A DNA stretch of 64,000 bases, taken from NCBI GenBank assembly GCA_001584585.1, contig LSYV01000003.1, forward strand, positions 641,034 to 705,033, given 5' to 3'. Below, piece by piece: positions 46,001 through 57,478 of the stretch. The notes beneath the pieces were generated by a model, which was not told where the DNA came from, ran no database searches, and worked only from the letters and a program-made list of their open reading frames with translations. The translations under genes and the position numbers were made by a program. Position 1 is the stretch's first letter. The number at the start of each line of letters is the position of its first letter. This stretch comes from Gonium pectorale. Taxonomy: Eukaryota; Chlorophyta; Chlorophyceae; Chlamydomonadales; Volvocaceae.

Positions 46001-48095
46001 GGACACGGGCCCTCCCGCCGCGAGCCCCCCTTTCCTCTGTCATATCCCCCAGTCTGTCCTCAGGTTCATGTCATCTTTGTCGCGCACACGCACACACAAT
46101 ACACACATAACAGCTCCCCATCAAGCACAAACACGGCGCCTGCATTGCTTGCACACGACCCCCGCCCGCTGTCAACCAGTAGCCACTCACCCGCCCGCAT
46201 GACAAAGTACGCCTCCGCCGGCCGCGTTGCCGCCTCCCCGCCCTCCCCGGCTGCGGCCGCCTCGTCCAGAAGCGGCTGCGCCTGCGCCAGGTTGATTCGC
46301 TCCAGGCGGGCGTTACGGCGGTCGGGGTTGTGGGAGTGGTTGATCATGTCGATGCCAGGCAGAAGGAACACCTGCGTGCCGCCGCTGGAGAGCTGAGCGA
46401 TCTGCGGGGCGCGGAGCGGGGTGCGGGGCGGGGCATGGGGCGGGGAAGATTTGGGGGGCATGGGGCGGCAGCGCTTGAACAGGCTGAGGGCGGGGAGGTT
46501 GGGAGGGGCACAGGCACAAGGAATCGGAAACCTGGGAGCAGCGGCCCCGCTCCTAAGGTGTACGCGCAGCGCCTGATCAGGTCGTCTGCACATATCTGCT
46601 CGCTAGTCAATCCGTTTCGAGGTGCCTGCTTCCTCACCGCCCTGCCCTTCCCGGACAACCTCATAGCGACATACTTGCACGTGCTGGCTGCATTGCCTTG
46701 TGTGGCGTGGCGTTGCGCCCCCTCCCCGCTAACTCCTCGCTAATGTACTATCCGTCATTTACCCCCGCGACAACACCCACCTCCTTGGCGCCCGACACCC
46801 AATTCTCCGCCTCCAGGTGGAAGGCACGGCTCTGGACCAGGCTAGCGGCGCGAACAAACGCCGCCAGGCCCGCGTCCTCGCCGCCTTCTGCCCCCGTCGA
46901 CCCTGGAGCCTCCTGCCTCTGCTGCGCTGGCTGCAGTCCGGGCCACAAGTCGGGCCGCTCGGCCAGCAGCGGCGCCGCGTGGCGGCGGAACACGTCCGCG
47001 GCGGGCTCGGGGCCCTGCTCCTCCAGCGCCGTGCCTGAAAGGAGGGCCAGCCCATTTGCCATCGTAGAAGGTGGGACACAAACGGTCATACCTACCTGAT
47101 GCCATAATCCTGAGGACACCGTGACCGCCGCGATGCACACATTCCTCGCACCCAGCCCCATACTGTCAGCTGCATCCGCCAAGCCGCCAGCTTCAAGCGA
47201 TCAAAACGTAGCATGCCCCAGCTACAAGGCTTTGCGGCCCCCTGGGGGCCTGACCGGGAGGGCACCGGTCGGCTGCTTCAACCAGCCCATCCTCCGGCGC
47301 TCCCTCCCTGCCCCCAACCCCGGCCGCACCCTCCAGCTCCTTCTTCTCCTCGGCCGTCCAATTGAGCAGGCAGTCGGGGCAGCCGTCCGGCAGCGTGGCC
47401 AGATAGGGCCCCCACTGCGTGCCGCCGGCTGCGCCCGCGCCCTCCCCGGTGGAAGCCACCTGCTGTCCCGAGCCGCGGGCCACCTCTGACAGGAGCGCCA
47501 GCGTGGTGGCCAGAAAGGGACTCAGCGAGGGGGCGGCCTCCCGCAGGTGGCGCACCGCGGGCGGGAAGGAGTCCGGGGACCTGGGCGCGCGCGGGCGCAC
47601 GGAGAGGCGTGGGTTCAGTTGGGTCGCTAATTGCCGCAGAGAAGGAGGCGCTTCTGCAATTGGACTGGCTTACGTGCGAGGCATTCGTGGGTCGCTCCCG
47701 CAAGAGCCTTTAGGAAGGGATATGGCGTGTGGGATATGACACGGCACGGCACGGCGTGAAGTTGTGCAGACCCCTGACGTCCGGAACATTTCAGCACAGT
47801 TCTTCTGTGCTTTGACAAGACGCGCCGGTAGGGGACCAGGGAAGCAGGGCTCCTTGCCCCCGCCGCCGTCATGCCATGTCGGGGTTCCTTCGCTAGGCCC
47901 TCACCGTGCATACTCCTTCTCATCGGGAATGTACAAAGTGGAAGTGATTGGCAGCAGCAGCAGGAGCTCTCCTTCCGCAACGTCACTGGTCGCAACAACG
48001 CCCCTCTCAGGGGAATCTGGCTTCAGTCGTTGGAACAGGTCTAGCTTTTGATTTACGCGACCTCCCCGGCTCTCGAGCCACTTGGTAAATTCCAT
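43049..48095 (-). CDS. SET-domain lysine methyltransferase (Rubisco LSMT/SETD6-type)
   Basis: A predicted protein-lysine N-methyltransferase of 719 residues using S-adenosylmethionine. Exons (minus): 48095-47905, 47580-47330, 47034-46781, 46401-46191, 45592-45351, 45147-45007, 44654-44364, 44014-43913, 43710-43625 and 43439-43049. The split SET domain shows ERGVVATSDVAEGELLLLLP (30-49), a WGPYLATLP segment, the hallmark LPGIDMINHS (246-255) and HTYGDLSDAQLLQTYGF (about 314-330). The YPGSAKDDVRLL motif marks the C-terminal LSMT substrate-binding domain. The tail (590-719) is acidic with a KRRRR cluster, suggesting a nuclear rather than plastid enzyme. No clear transit peptide is seen; an acceptor-like sequence just upstream of ATG 48095 leaves room for another 5' exon. 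The last exon may include a donor near 43170, so the C-terminus is less certain. The 20-N gap lies in the intron between exons 6 and 7. Confidence 0.9.
44915..44934. other. Assembly gap (20 N) with near-identical flanks
   Basis: Twenty Ns in an intron of the SET gene. The roughly 35 bases on each side are the same sequence apart from one C (CTTCAACCGTTCCCGGT... and CCGTCCTTCCACCC on both flanks). Either the contig ends overlap and were not merged, or a minisatellite array is collapsed here. Confidence 0.95.
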
Positions 48096-48941
48096 AGCTT
48101 GTCGCTTGTCTGAAAGGCAATGAAAGCTACCGAGACAATGCACGGGAATGCATAACGGATGCTGTGTATAGGTGTGTAGACTGTGCGACGTCGCTTATCG
48201 TCACTGGTCGAAATTTCTCGCTGTCGGTTAATCCCGGAAACGCCAACCGCCGCCACGTCCGCAGCACGAAACCCATGTTTCGGCCTGAGGACCCTTGCCT
48301 GTGCATACCCATTTGACATGCTGCGTGTGCTCAGGGCACTAAAGGCATCCAGGCAGGTGCCATTCTCGGACGACTGCACGACCAACACGCGCAGCTGTAC
48401 GTGCACGGACATGTTCCTCATTGCGCCTGTGGATTGCGCTGTATGTCTATTGATCAAGGGGGCACGGAAGTCCAAAGGGTTCTGGTGAAACAAGCTAGGG
48501 CTAGGGATCAGGGGTGTGGGCGCGGATTGGCGCTGCACCAAAGTGCAAATGTACATTTCTGATCATATGTGCTGTCTAGGACTGGCATCTATGGGTTCTA
48601 GGTCTTGGGCGGGTTATGACTCCGTTCCGCCATGATGCAAAGCAGGCGTCAGGCGTCAAGCATCAGCCTTTGTAGACAGTTGTATTTGCACGAATATCTT
48701 GTGCAATGTAGGAAGAAGCGTGCAATTGTGGCGGAATGTCGAATGTGAGGTTTTGACTGCAACTGAATTTTGCGCACGACCAACCACCGGGAAGCGATCT
48801 TGCACCACTCTCCATACGTCGCTGCTCTGCGCAACCACACCACAACACCTGTTCAGCCTATTCATCCAGGCGGGCTGTAGCGCGGCTCCGTCACAACCTC
48901 CTTCCTTCGCACTTCCTCTCTTGAGCCGCGTCCGCTTAACG
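48096..48941. other. Divergent intergenic region, SET gene / coiled-coil gene
   Basis: About 850 bases between two divergent starts, so it should carry both promoters. The minus strand has a 167-codon open frame ending at 48053 that overlaps the SET start in another frame. It does not join the SET frame through any GT-AG pair I could find, so I leave it out. Confidence 0.5.
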
Positions 48942-50922
48942 ATGAAGACTGCAATTATGCCGCATGGCACAGCAGCTAGCCTGAGGCCGGGCCAGTCGTG
49001 GGGCCGACCCACGACTAGTGTCTTGCACTGGAGGGGCCAGCCCAACAGGCTCATTGTGACGACCCAGTCAGCGACCCACACCACAGTCAACGACGTCGAG
49101 GCTACTGAGGCAGCAATGCGCGCGGCCAAGGAGCGGGCCAGCAACGGCGCATCCTCGCTACCAAAGCCAGTCATCGCCGAGGCCGAGGATCTGAAAGCCA
49201 AATTTATGAAAATTCAGGCCGAAGTCTCCGCATACCGCGCTCTGTCGGTGGAGAACGGCAAGCTGGAGGATGAGGTGGCCCGGCTTCGCAAGGTGGGCGA
49301 CTGGGCGTGGCGCGGGGTACGGGTGAAGTGGAGCTGGTGGGAGAGGGGATTTGGGCTTACGATCAGGGCCGCAAGGGGGGACGATTGGCTGGTGGGCCAC
49401 CCCTTGGCCTGGGGCGCGGGTAACGACGGTGACAGAGCGGCCTTGACCTCAAGCTATCTGGGCAACTGATTGATTGTGGGTGGCGCTTCTCTGCTGTCTG
49501 CATCGGCTGTGGCTCAGCGACCCACGGGGCTCTCCCCGGACTTCGCCATGTGGCAGTGCGAGCCTGCTAGGCAATGCAGCGCTTCTCGGCGTCACAGTGT
49601 CGTTGCGCTGTCTCTCACGGCTCCCACCCTTCCCCCGTCACCTCCCCAACTCCAGGAGAACGAGGACCTCAATGGCTCGCTCGTGGCGAAGCGCGCGGAG
49701 CTGCAGCTGGCGCTGGAGGCTGCCCGCGCCGAGGTGGCGGGGCCCTTGCAGCAGCAGCTAGAGGAGCTGTCCATGCAACTGCAAAACTCACAGGTCCGTG
49801 CGCACCGCACAGCGGCAGACGCGGAGTCCAGACAAGGGGGTCGGCTGCAGTCGGGAGATGCGGCGTTGACCCGTGTGGACCCGTGTGTCGTGATCTGAGA
49901 GATTTGCTGACCTGCACGAGTTGTTGAGCGGTTCTCAATGTGTTTGTGATGTCATCGGATGCTTTACTCATAGTGTACTTTACCGAGGAGCGCGGCCAGG
50001 GACCTGACCGGGTGTGCTCACTGGCTGACACGAGATGTGCCTAGTTAATTGGCCCAGCGTGGACTCCCGGCATGCCCTTTCTAACCGACGTCATGCCCTT
50101 CCTGCAGGCGCAACTGGAGCGGCTCGGAGAGGCCGTAGAGGCAGCAGAGGCTGACAAGGCGGCCGCGGTGAAGGCACTGCAGGTGGGGCTGGGCTGCATA
50201 ACGAGAGTGCGTTTGGTGCCGTGTCGGAGGAGGAGGAGGAGGAAGCCACGCGCGCACGTAATCAGTGCGTCACAGACACCGTCATGGCAAGTCCCGCTGC
50301 TGGGTTTGCTGTCCCTGTTTCATGTGAAACCCGTCAAGTCTTACCCAGGAGCCTCCCGCTGCTCTCGTCGTTCCTCACACAGGAGGAGAAGGAGCAGCTC
50401 TTACTGGCGCTCGCCGGCGCCACGCGGCGCCTGGCCGACATTATCTACCCGCCCGGCACCCTGCCGGCCGGGCTCACGGTCACCACCCGCCTGGAGGGAG
50501 AGGCCGTCAGCCAGGCCGCCAGCAACGCGGCGGCCGCTGCGTCGACGGCCGTGGCCGAGCGGGAAGAGGCATCCTCGGAAGCAACCTCCGCAGCCTCTGC
50601 CGCCACAGCTGAAGAGCTGGCGGCGGCTGCCGACGGCGCGGCGGCGACGCCAGAGCCGGAGCCCGCGCAGCAACCGCTTAAGGTTGAGCTTGTCTCGGCA
50701 GCGGCTTCGGAGCGGCGGCGGCCCCGCGGCTTCTTTGGCTGGCTGCTGGGCACGGTGGCGTTCTGGGTATATCAGGTGTTGGGCGCAATGCTGCTCTACT
50801 ACTCGGCGGCCATCCTGCGGGGTGCGCCACCCACCCTGAACCTCGAATTCGGACTGGGCTGCCTGATCGTGTGCACTCTGCTGCCCTGGGTCAACCGGCT
50901 GCTGGTGCCTCGCTTCGCGTGA
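48942..50922 (+). CDS. Probable plastid coiled-coil protein with C-terminal membrane segments
   Basis: A 367-residue protein I do not recognise. Exons: 48942-49292, 49656-49793, 50108-50182 and 50383-50922, all phase 0. The N-terminus (1-45) is rich in Ser, Thr, Arg and Ala with hardly any acid, like an organelle transit peptide. Residues about 75-205 are a charged heptad-like coiled coil (LKAKFMKIQAEV, ENGKLEDEVARLRK, LEAARAEV, QLERLGEAVEAAEADK). An Ala/Glu-rich linker follows. Two hydrophobic segments come near the C-terminus, GWLLGTVAFWVYQVLGAMLL and FGLGCLIVCTLLPWV, with a basic RRRPRG just before the first. A thylakoid or envelope tethering protein is plausible but unproven. It shares a divergent promoter region with the SET gene. 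Confidence 0.85.
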
Positions 50923-52605
50923 GGCGCCGCGCGGCACGGTGGCAGGAGGCAATGGGGGGCGGAGCTCGCGGGCTGTTGAAGGGCCGGGAGCATCTGGGGC
51001 AATCGCCGATCCTTTGGCCCGGAACCGTCGCTTAGCCGCTAGGGTATTTTAGCCCTTCGTTCCGGAACGATCTTCCTATAGTTCTGCAACGGAGAGGCAC
51101 TGCACTTGGCTGGAGGCGCCTGAGTACGATTTTGGGCTGGAAGTGTAGGGACCGGCATCCTGCGGGCCGTATGCGCCCCACGGGAGCTTGCGGCCCCAGC
51201 CTGCGAAGATGGCTGACACGTTTTGCGCTTTGCCGTTGTGGGCAACGGCCATCATGTGTGTCTCCATCTTTGTGTGCTTGTTGTCTCTAATGCGGGCCGA
51301 GTAGTCTACGGTAGTCATGGCAGGCCACAGAGGGGCATCGGCAGAGCAGACTAACGTGATTGGGGCTGCGGCTGCGCTCCAAGAACGTGATTACGATACT
51401 AACGAGGATGCCGTGGAGTGCCAAGGTTTGTAGCGCGGATAACTTAATGCTTTCTCTGTCGAGCGGAGTGAGATATGTGCCACGGACGTGCACCACATGC
51501 GCTCAGCGTGACAGGTGCAACTGGTCAGCCTGTGATGCTGGTTCTCGGCGGCTCCGCAGCACAGTGGGCAGCATTGCTGGTGGTTACTGGAGTGGCGAGG
51601 CTCGGCGTCTTGACAGCGGTGGCCCCGATGCAGCTGCCCTTATTCAAGGTCAAAGAACACGCGTGCTGATGGGGTATATGGATTGTACAGAGTACGCGCA
51701 TGTGTTTGATGTTGGCAGCAAAGCTGGCCGCCATGACGGTTAGGCTGCATTACTGTTGTTGTTCGGTCCCGTCGGGTAATGCCCGTGGTGACCGTTATAA
51801 TGTTCCGGGTTCTTAAAAGGCTTAGTGTAACCCGGCGTGCACAAATAACTGGTGGCAACACTCAGCGCGAATAGCTCGCTTAAGGCTAAATGGCTAGGCC
51901 GGGCAGATTCTAGATGCCTGGGGTTGTGCAATCAAACATGCACTCTGTAACCGTTATGGCAATTGCCCACGGCAGAGTCTTGTGCGTGTTAACGCGGGTG
52001 CGACTGTTGCCGTATGGCGCGCGCAACAAGTTGTTACAAACTTGCATTACGAGTTGGCAACGAAGATTACGCGTTACGCCTGCCAATGCGTCATGCAGGC
52101 GCAATCCGCAGCAAGCGGTCGCATGGACTGCGTCAGCCCCGCTCGCGAGACCCACGGGTCAAGTGATCCTTGCTTCGGACACTTGGACGCTTCGCAGACA
52201 GAGCATGAAGTTGCACGCCTTTCAACGCCACGCCTGACCCACGCACCTGTGTGAGCAAACGGGCTCACAATTCCTGCGGGCGCCATTGGCAGCTACTCAG
52301 CTCCGTGGGTCGATTGGGGTCAACTGCATGAGGGTTTACCTGAAACCTAGTACGCGAGCGGTTGCGGACTGCCGTCTAGCTGCGTATGTAAGTGTCAAGG
52401 TGCGCCTGTATCCCATGCATGCTATGTCGGCTTGAACCCTCCGGCGAGCAGGCTTAGCAGGCAAGCCTAAGGCGTAGTCGCCTTGCCCTCCGGCACCCCG
52501 TCCTTTTGACAGGCCCGTAACAAAAGGCCCTTGCTCCAAGTCCAAGCGTTCGACTGCAATCGAAGCTGTGCCCTTTCAGCCTTGTCGCCAGCCCTTACAA
52601 CGACC
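50923..52605. other. Intergenic region between coiled-coil and MBL genes
   Basis: 1.7 kb between two genes on the same strand. Lower GC than the coding regions. No open frame with recognisable content and no copy of the two repeat families was seen. TGTAA occurs near 51829 and 51948, too far from the upstream stop to assign. Confidence 0.55.
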
Positions 52606-55600
52606 ATGGCACCCCGACTTGCGCCTGCCATGCAACCATCGTGCGGCATGCATACTGCAGCCTCTCGCGCGACCGCTGCAGTCCTGGGCGCCGGTGGGCG
52701 GGGCGCCTGGGGCCCGAACACGCTGCCCCGCCGTGGCGGCATCAGCCGCGGTGGCGACGCCATCAGCGCACGCGCCTCCGACAGCCCGATTAACCCCACT
52801 TTCATGGACTTCAGCCACGCGAGCAACCCGCACACCCGGCGGCCCGAGAACGTGCCCGGGCCCTTCTTCGTGGACCGGACCTGCATAAGTAAGTCGCCTC
52901 TCGCCTGGGTCTGCCCCCGGGGCTGCCCCGCAAACAGGATCAGCTGCAACGCTCGCCTTAATGATACTAACATACCGGTCCTAGCTGTGCGTCGTCTGCA
53001 TGCTCACATCATGTCGCCGCTCCTCTCCCCCGCTGGCTGGCTCCAGACTGCGACACCTGCCGCTGGATGGCCCCCGCCACCTTCGGCCGCGTGGGGAGCC
53101 AGTCCGCGGTCCTGGCACAGCCGCAGGACCGGGCGGGCCGCGTGGCGGCGTTGCGGGCCCTGCTGTCGTGCCCCACGTGAGAAGGGCGGGTCTGAGAGAT
53201 GGGGCAGGGCGGGTCGGGCCCGCGCCGCAGGTTGAGTTTGCGGTATGGGGTATGGGGCAATCCTCGTGACGGGTGTCTCTGGAGGCGCTGACAGGCTGGC
53301 GGTGGTCTCCCATTGCTTGCTGGTGGCGCATAGAGCTCTCAACGGACCGTTGGCCGCAAAGTTGGCTCATAACCACAGCCGGAGGATTCTGTAATAACCA
53401 CAGCCTGAGGATTCTCTACTGAGGGCACGGTACCAGTAGCTCTTTCTCGCCAGCGGCTCTCGTCAGACCAACTCAGCCCCCCCCCCCCTCCGTGGGCTGC
53501 AGGCACTCGATCCACGCGGACAACCGCACCTCTGAGGAGCTGCGGGAGGCACAGGAGAGCCTGCCTGCGCCGGTGCCCGGCCTCGGGCCGACGGTGCCAC
53601 CAGACGGGGCGTGGGTGGAGGCGGATACGGGCGCGCTGGGGGCTGTGTACTACACGGGCTGGGCGGCGGTGGAGTCTGTGGCGGGCGCCGCGTACCTGCT
53701 GGTCCGCCCCAAGGTGTGTGCACAGTTGCAGGTGCTGTGGCCGATGCTGTGTGTTGAATATGCTACCAACATGCTCATTAACAAGCAACAATAAGGCAAG
53801 CACGCTGCAAGCAGGCCTTGGAATGCAGCGGGTAAAGTGTGGAGGGACACGGGACACGGGGGCCACTCCGTACACGTGGTCTTGGGCGTATAGTTACTCC
53901 ACACCGTCATCCTGCTCACCAGCACTTCTACCTCCCTCACTCCCGCCTTCCCACGCATCAGGGCGGCAATATCCTGATCGACTCGCCGCGCTACAACCCC
54001 GTGCTGGCCCGGCGGATCGAGGCGCTGGGCGGCGTCCGCTACATGTTCCTGACCCACCGAGACGACGTGGGCGGACATGAGGTGCGCGCTCTCCTGCCCT
54101 CATGTCTTGCCCGTGCGCACACGGAGCCGACGGAGCGGGATGGCGGGCGCTGTGCCTGCCGCCCCAGCGTGCAGAGCCCGTTGGGGCCGGAGCGGGCCCG
54201 AGAGGCTCAGAGCGGCCCGGGCCCGAGCGATTGACAGCAGAGGTCGTTGCTCATTGGGTTTACGTCCCGCGTGGCGGCCGCAAGGCACGTGCGGACATGG
54301 CAGCGCGGCATGGCGGTGCAGCTAAAAGCGTATTGTGCTGCCAACGACCACTGGCCACAAAGCGGCACTGCCTGCAATGCGCGCAGGCTTGGGCTCGCCA
54401 CTTCGGCGCTGTCCGCATACTGCACGAGCTGGAGGCGAACCGTCAGCAGGGCACCGACAGTGAGTGTCCCAACGCGCTGCCGGTCGGTCCACACATGGGA
54501 AACCCTCTGTTGGGAAGCCAGTGGGAGGGCGCTCACCCTGTCACCTGCGGCGAACAAAGCGCTGCGCGTTGGGTGCTTGCGCTGTGGGATTGTGCGCCCA
54601 TTTCACCTACTCATTGTGCTGCGTACGTCACATCGGCGGGTCCTGCGCTGCATGCTTGATGCCCATGTGCAGAGGTTGAGGTGAAGCTGAGCGGATCCGG
54701 CCCGTGGGTCATTCGTGCGGACGGGTCCATCGCATCACTTGCGCGCTCGACTGCCGTCGCCATCGATGGAAGCGGCAAGGCGACAGCTCCCGCCGGAGCA
54801 GTCACCAAACGGGATGCCGCCGTCAGATCACTGGCGGCAGTGGCGGCAGCGGCAGAGGCGGCAGCCATCGCCGCAGCCGACGCGGCTGTGGAGCTGGAGG
54901 AGCAAGCAGTGGAGGCGTTGCTGCAGGTGACCGCCGAGGTGACGGCGGCTAATGGAGGTCGCACAGGGGCGTCTGCAGAGGAGGAGGAGGCAGAGGTTGT
55001 CAAGGCAGCAGAGGTGGTGGCGGACGAGGTGGCGGAGGCCATAACGGAGGCGGGCGCCGAGGTGCTGGCGGAGGCAGTGCTAAACGCCGTGGCCGAGGCA
55101 GAGGTGGTGGAGGCGGAGGTGGCGGAGGCGGCGGAGGAACCTGAGTCTGACGTGACGTTCATATTCACGCCAGGTCATACGGAGGGCCACGTGTGCCTAT
55201 ACTACGCCCCGCTCAAGGTGTGAGCCCCATGGGACCTCGAGGCCTCCGAGACTGCCGCATGGATGTCTAGAATGGCTGTTTAGGCAGGCTTACCACAAGC
55301 AGGGTGGGCGCAGAGAGCGCGGATGAACTGTGCCCCCTGCCAGGGTGCTATGCTGCTGTTGCAAGAGGGCCGGATGCGCACAAACACGTGCGCCTCGGCC
55401 CCCAAAAGCAGGATCCGACATCCTGATACGCGTAGGGTACATTGATACGGCTTTCTCCAATCGCGCCATCCAGCGCTGATGCCCGGCGAGTGCATTGGTT
55501 GGCGGTATGGCACCGTGGAACATGCCCTGCGTTACGGGGAACGTGCTATATGTCCAACCCGGCCGTGTGCAGGTCCTCTTCACGGGGGACCACCTGTCGT

Positions 55601-56471
55601 CGGCTGCCGGCCAGGTGGAGGGTGCGCCCCAGGTGAGCGGCGGCGCGAGGCGGCCGCAGGCGGGTTGGGTCGACCTGGTAGACCCCTGCACAGCCATGAT
55701 AAAGGAGGCGCTGCGTACTCCTGACTCGATCTGGTTCAGGGCGCTACCGCTGCGGAGCCTGGTGCCGCGCGCGCTTGGTGCTCCGCGCTTTGGGCGGGGC
55801 GTCGAGCAGGCGCGGCGCGATCATGCACCCGTCGTGCGCTTGCGGTGTGGCCCCCTGCTAGTGCCTCTGGTAGCTCTTGTAGCCGGGCCTTGTGCTCCTC
55901 CCGGCCCTGTGCTGCTGTGTTGCGCTCTTGGCGACCTACTCTGCTCGTTCCACTGCCAACTGCCGCGCAGGACGAGCTGTTTGTGTTCAGGGACTTCAAT
56001 TGGTTCTCCTTCGAGCTGCAGTTGCAGTCTGTGGCCGAGCTGCTGCAGTACGACTGGCTGCACGTCTGCCCAGGTACGGTATGCGCGAGACGGCGGCGGC
56101 CAGGCCCACACGGCTGGGACGAGGCGCATGTCATGGCTCATGGGCCTTGCTCCGACTGGGATGGTCACCCGCGCAAATCACATCGGGCCTATTGTGTGCA
56201 CGCGCGACCCTCGCTGTGCCCTTTTTGTTCATGCTGTGTTTCGTCCATGCTGTGGTTAGCAGCCCTGACCACGCATCGAAGTATGTCTTTCTCCCCTCCT
56301 GCCGCCTTCCTCCGCCCTGCAGCGCACGGCCGGCGCGCCCACCTCCTTGACGCCGCCGCCCGCCTGGCCGCCGTCAGCTCCCTCCTCCAGAAGCACGGTG
56401 CGGCGGAGCCAGCAGCTGCTGCGGGCCCCGTTACCTCTGTCGCATGTATTGCCTCGGCCGGACTGCGCTGA
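52606..56471 (+). CDS. Ferredoxin-like plus metallo-beta-lactamase-fold protein
   Basis: A 557-residue protein in nine exons: 52606-52888, 53047-53176, 53503-53713, 53962-54081, 54387-54459, 54673-55217, 55573-55632, 55971-56073 and 56323-56471, all in phase. It belongs to the cyanobacterial/plant group with an N-terminal ferredoxin-like part ([17 protein letters not shown] at about 88-104, CPTHSIH at about 137-143) followed by a metallo-beta-lactamase fold. Metal-site motifs are [10 protein letters not shown] (239-248), [13 protein letters not shown] (438-450), LFTGDH (456-461) and CPAHGRR near 507-513. THRDDVGGH replaces the usual THxHxDH, as is typical of this group. Residues about 273-430 hold an Ala/Glu-rich insertion before the PGHT motif. 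The N-terminus is Ala/Arg/Gly-rich and could target the plastid. Substrate unknown. The ATG context (ACGACCATGGC) is good. Confidence 0.88.
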
Positions 56472-56592
56472 CTGCATGCGGGCCTGTTGACCCTCGCTCA
56501 CCCGCCATAATGGGCCATGCGTGTGTGCGGGTCGCTGGACGACGGCCCAAGCACCCGCACTGATAACCTGCTATAGCACTGGCAAGCGAAAT

Positions 56593-56753
56593 GAGAAATC
56601 TGGGAAGGAGGGAGCCCGCCTCTACGGTCATACACACCCGAAGGCGCGACGTTTCCAGGAGGGCGGACGGGTACAAAGCGAGGCAGGTAACACAAGCGAG
56701 GCAGGTAACACAACCCCCCTCAAGGGACGGCGTACCAGCTTACCCGGTTTGTC
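56593..56753 (-). repeat. Dispersed repeat family 2 copy, inverted
   Basis: The reverse complement matches 36011-36160 from CAAACCGGGTAAGCTGGTA through TCCTGGAAACGTCGCGCC and the CCTTCGGGTGTGTATGACCG core to AGATTTCTC. It is about 10 bases longer, accounted for by the tandem duplication at 56676-56711. Confidence 0.75.
56676..56711. repeat. 18-bp tandem repeat, two copies
   Basis: AAGCGAGGCAGGTAACAC occurs twice head to tail inside the family-2 repeat. Confidence 0.9.
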
Positions 56754-57444
56754 GGACTACAGCTGTAAGAGTGCTCGTTGCCAGGCTTGCTCGGCGGTGT
56801 TGTCGTCGTGGCCATGGGTCCGACGGCGCTCAGCGGTTACCAGACCGGCAGCGCGCCCAGACCGCCCATCCGGCTGCACAGAGACTTCGGAGTAAGGAAG
56901 AATGCGTGCGGTGGAAGGGTTGGTGGTGCTGTTGGTGGTTGCGAGCAATATTGTGTATGGCTTATGGCAGCTTCGGCTGCGGGCTGCGGGCAAACCGGCG
57001 TGGTCAGCAACGTGCTCGTAAGCCAAGTGCCGGCAAGCTGGTGTCCACGGGTCGCCTTGGCCTGTTGCATATCCGGCGCTTGTCGCGCATGCCGGCCACT
57101 CGAAGACTGCGACGAGAGGGTTTTGCAGGCCCACCACATGCGTAGAGGGGACCGGTTGGCGGACGCCGTAACGCGCCGTATCGCAGAATGTGTCGACGTT
57201 GGGAAGGGGCATGTCTTTGCAAACATAGCGTGTGTGTTCAGGCTTTTGCTTTTGGAATAGATTGGGCGCCAGTTGTTCTGGTCACCCGGCAGCGCAAGGC
57301 AGGATAGCATCCACCGGTTTGTTGCGCCATGAGGGCTGTTGCGGCAGCCGAGGCAGCTCTGCTCCGCTGCTGGATCGGTCTGCATACGGTACACAAGTCA
57401 AGCGCTGTAACTCCAGTCGCAATGCGAGGGGTAGGTCGTATCTT

Positions 57445-57478
57445 ACATCAAAAAAGAGAACCAGAAACGGGCAGGAGG
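57445..57478 (-). repeat. Fragment of dispersed repeat family 2 (end motif)
   Basis: ACATCAAAAAAGAGAACCAG followed by AAACGGGCAGG. The complement matches the TTTCTGGTTCTCTTTT end of the copy at 15480-15724, and the fragment at 5163-5191. Confidence 0.45.

Noticed and set aside
48053..48556. A minus-strand 167-codon frame upstream of the SET gene, considered as a first exon
   Set aside because: The only plausible donor (before GTATGC near 48306) gives the wrong phase for the ATG 48095 frame. No targeting signal was visible.
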